A DNA stretch of 55,881 bases from Rhodospirillaceae bacterium. GTDB taxonomy: Bacteria > Pseudomonadota > Alphaproteobacteria > GCA-2731375. The DNA lies in NCBI GenBank assembly GCA_018667855.1, contig JABIRL010000283.1:1-55881 (forward strand), given 5' to 3'. The translations under genes and the position numbers were made by a program. This document shows, in pieces, positions 54,671 through 55,881 of this stretch. The notes under the pieces were generated by a model, which worked only from the letters and a program-made list of their open reading frames with translations, searched no databases and had not been told where the DNA came from. Position 1 is the first letter of the stretch. Each line of letters opens with the position of its first letter.

Positions 54671-55879
54671 ATGTTTTACGGCTGGCGGATCGTCGGCGTC
54701 TGTTTCGCCGCCGCGGTATTTACCTGGGGTCTCGGCGTTTTCGGCGCGAGCGTCTATCTGAGCGAAATATCGCGGGCCCATGGCTGGACGACCGCGATCG
54801 TCTCCGCGGCAATCACGGTCTTCTATTTGACGAACGCATGTTGCCTGACGGCGGTCGGCGCCTTGGTCGACCGCTGGGGTCCGCGCCCGGTGATCAGCTG
54901 TGGCGCGCTGCTGCTTGCGTTTGGTGTTGCCGCCATCGGCCAATTGTCCAGCCTTTGGCAACTCTACGCCGCCTTTGTTTGCATGGGTCTCGGCTACGCC
55001 ACCATGTCGGTCACGGGGTTGAGCGCGGCCATCGCGCCCTGGTTCGAGCGCCACCAGGGGCGCAGCGTCGCCTTGGCGCTGACCGGGGCCAGTATCGGCG
55101 CGATGGTCGTCGTGCCGCTGCTGGTGCTGGCAATCGGGGCGCTGGGGTTCGCCGAGGCGACGCTGCGGGCCGGGTTGCTCACGGCCGTGGTGTTGATACC
55201 GCTTGTGCTAATCGTGTTGCGGTTTCGCGGGCCGGGCGATCTCGGGCTTGGGCGCGATGGCGATTCTCCAGAAGCTAAGGCCCCGACGGGGCGAGCGGAC
55301 GCGGCGCCGTCGGCGATGCGGCGTGATGCTCTGCGCACGTTCTTGCTTTGGAGCGTCCCAATCGGTTTTGCGCTCGGTCTGACGGTGCAGATCGGTTTCC
55401 TGACCCACCACTATGCGCTGGCCGAACCGAGCCTTGGTGCCGAGGGCGCGGGCTGGCTGGTGGGCGCCACCGGCTTTACCGGGCTGCTCGGTCGACTGCT
55501 GCTGGCGCGGGTCGCTGATCAGGTGGATACGCGCACATACAGTGCCGCTATTCTTGTGGTCCAGGCCGTGGTGCTGGGCGCGATGGCATTGTTCCCGTCC
55601 GTTGCCGTGCTGATCGCCATGAGCCTTGTCTATGGGTTCTGCCTGGGGCAGATCACCACGCTATCGCCCATCGTCGTGCGCCGTGAATTCGGCGCCGCCG
55701 CGTTCGGCGCCATCTATGGCATTGCCGGGACGGTGATCCAGTTCTGCTCGGCCTTCGGGCCGGCAATCTTTGGGGTGCTGGTCGATCTGTTCGGCGGCTA
55801 TGGACCGGTCTTGGCGGTTGCCGCCGGGTTCGAGTTGAGCGCGGCCTTGGTCCTGTTAGTTGGTCGAGCCCGGCGCTAG
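54671..55879 (+). CDS. MFS transporter (second of two)
   Basis: A 402-residue, 12-helix major facilitator with FYGWRIVGVCFAAAVFTWGL at the start, a pattern of the OFA/monocarboxylate-carrier style group. Loop 2-3 carries a motif A variant, GALVDRWGPRPVISCG, and the C half repeats LLLARVADQVDTRTYSAAIL. ATG 54671 has an AAGGAAAG site. It is likely to import or export the substrate of the neighbouring CmcJ/NvfI-type protein. The stop is three bases from the window end, so the gene is complete. Confidence 0.88.
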   Translation: MFYGWRIVGVCFAAAVFTWGLGVFGASVYLSEISRAHGWTTAIVSAAITVFYLTNACCLTAVGALVDRWGPRPVISCGALLLAFGVAAIGQLSSLWQLYAAFVCMGLGYATMSVTGLSAAIAPWFERHQGRSVALALTGASIGAMVVVPLLVLAIGALGFAEATLRAGLLTAVVLIPLVLIVLRFRGPGDLGLGRDGDSPEAKAPTGRADAAPSAMRRDALRTFLLWSVPIGFALGLTVQIGFLTHHYALAEPSLGAEGAGWLVGATGFTGLLGRLLLARVADQVDTRTYSAAILVVQAVVLGAMALFPSVAVLIAMSLVYGFCLGQITTLSPIVVRREFGAAAFGAIYGIAGTVIQFCSAFGPAIFGVLVDLFGGYGPVLAVAAGFELSAALVLLVGRARR

Positions 55880-55881
55880 CG

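Overview
The window is about 56 kb of GC-rich, gene-dense DNA from an alphaproteobacterium, most like an uncultured marine or soil Rhodospirillales-type organism. The pointers are a usg gene, a 36-residue ORF behind an FNR/FixK-type box, the guaB - RsmB-type methyltransferase - guaA order, a YfgM/BamB/Der block, a sarcosine oxidase soxBDAG operon, and an intergenic double palindrome like the RIME elements of rhizobia. No phage, insertion sequence, CRISPR array or rRNA operon was seen.

Layout. 1-2783 (minus): der (cut by the window edge), bamB-like and yfgM-like genes. 2955-7079: a catabolic module of an amidase and an MmgE/PrpD protein, divergent from a CoA-transferase-family gene. 7159-11543: a small lipoprotein, tRNA-Ala(CGC), yggT, an SMP-30 lactonase, the purine salvage pair mtnP-apt, and a PhnP-like metallo-hydrolase. 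11901-16452: polA followed by a membrane adenylate cyclase carrying a heme-type anchor and a [2Fe-2S] domain. 16530-18757: groES-groEL behind a heat-shock-like promoter and a CIRCE operator. 18917-25692: usg, an unrecognised exported protein, an SDR, then a rightward run (DsbA-like isomerase, folD, VOC protein, unusual methyltransferase, thioesterase). 25751-29798: an FNR-type promoter driving a 36-residue membrane peptide, DUF4864, an FAD oxidoreductase, a CitE-like lyase, a cold-shock gene with three 3' hairpins, and a small charged protein. 29803-34956: soxBDAG. 35029-45388: enoyl-CoA hydratase, then a long leftward series (ppx, rlmE, transglutaminase, terminator, guaB, RsmB-type methyltransferase, TPR protein, guaA, carboxymuconolactone decarboxylase-like, amidase). 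45606-55879: tRNA-Gln(CTG), ydcF, an MFS-VOC-redoxin operon, the palindromic repeat, a third amidase, an LLM flavin enzyme, a cysteine hydrolase, a CmcJ/NvfI-type oxygenase and a second MFS transporter.

The most notable item is the redoxin at 48456-49556. Its reading frame is interrupted only by a TGA exactly at the thioredoxin-fold active site (WASW-TGA-GCR), the frame continues for 229 more codons, and a SECIS-like hairpin with a bulged U and a GU-containing loop lies 15 nt after the TGA. This is best read as a selenocysteine protein rather than a broken gene. Other points worth checking are the redox-sensing cyclase, the microprotein under the FNR box with ideal class II geometry, and a methyltransferase fused to what looks like a permuted, active-site-less alpha/beta hydrolase.

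Themes. The region combines core housekeeping (replication, nucleotide synthesis, chaperones, rRNA modification) with scattered small-molecule catabolism: three amidase-signature enzymes, sarcosine oxidase, a cysteine hydrolase, CoA-ester enzymes and two MFS carriers. That suggests a heterotroph using amides, methylated amines and carboxylic acids, with redox- and oxygen-responsive control. All functions are inferred from the sequence alone.
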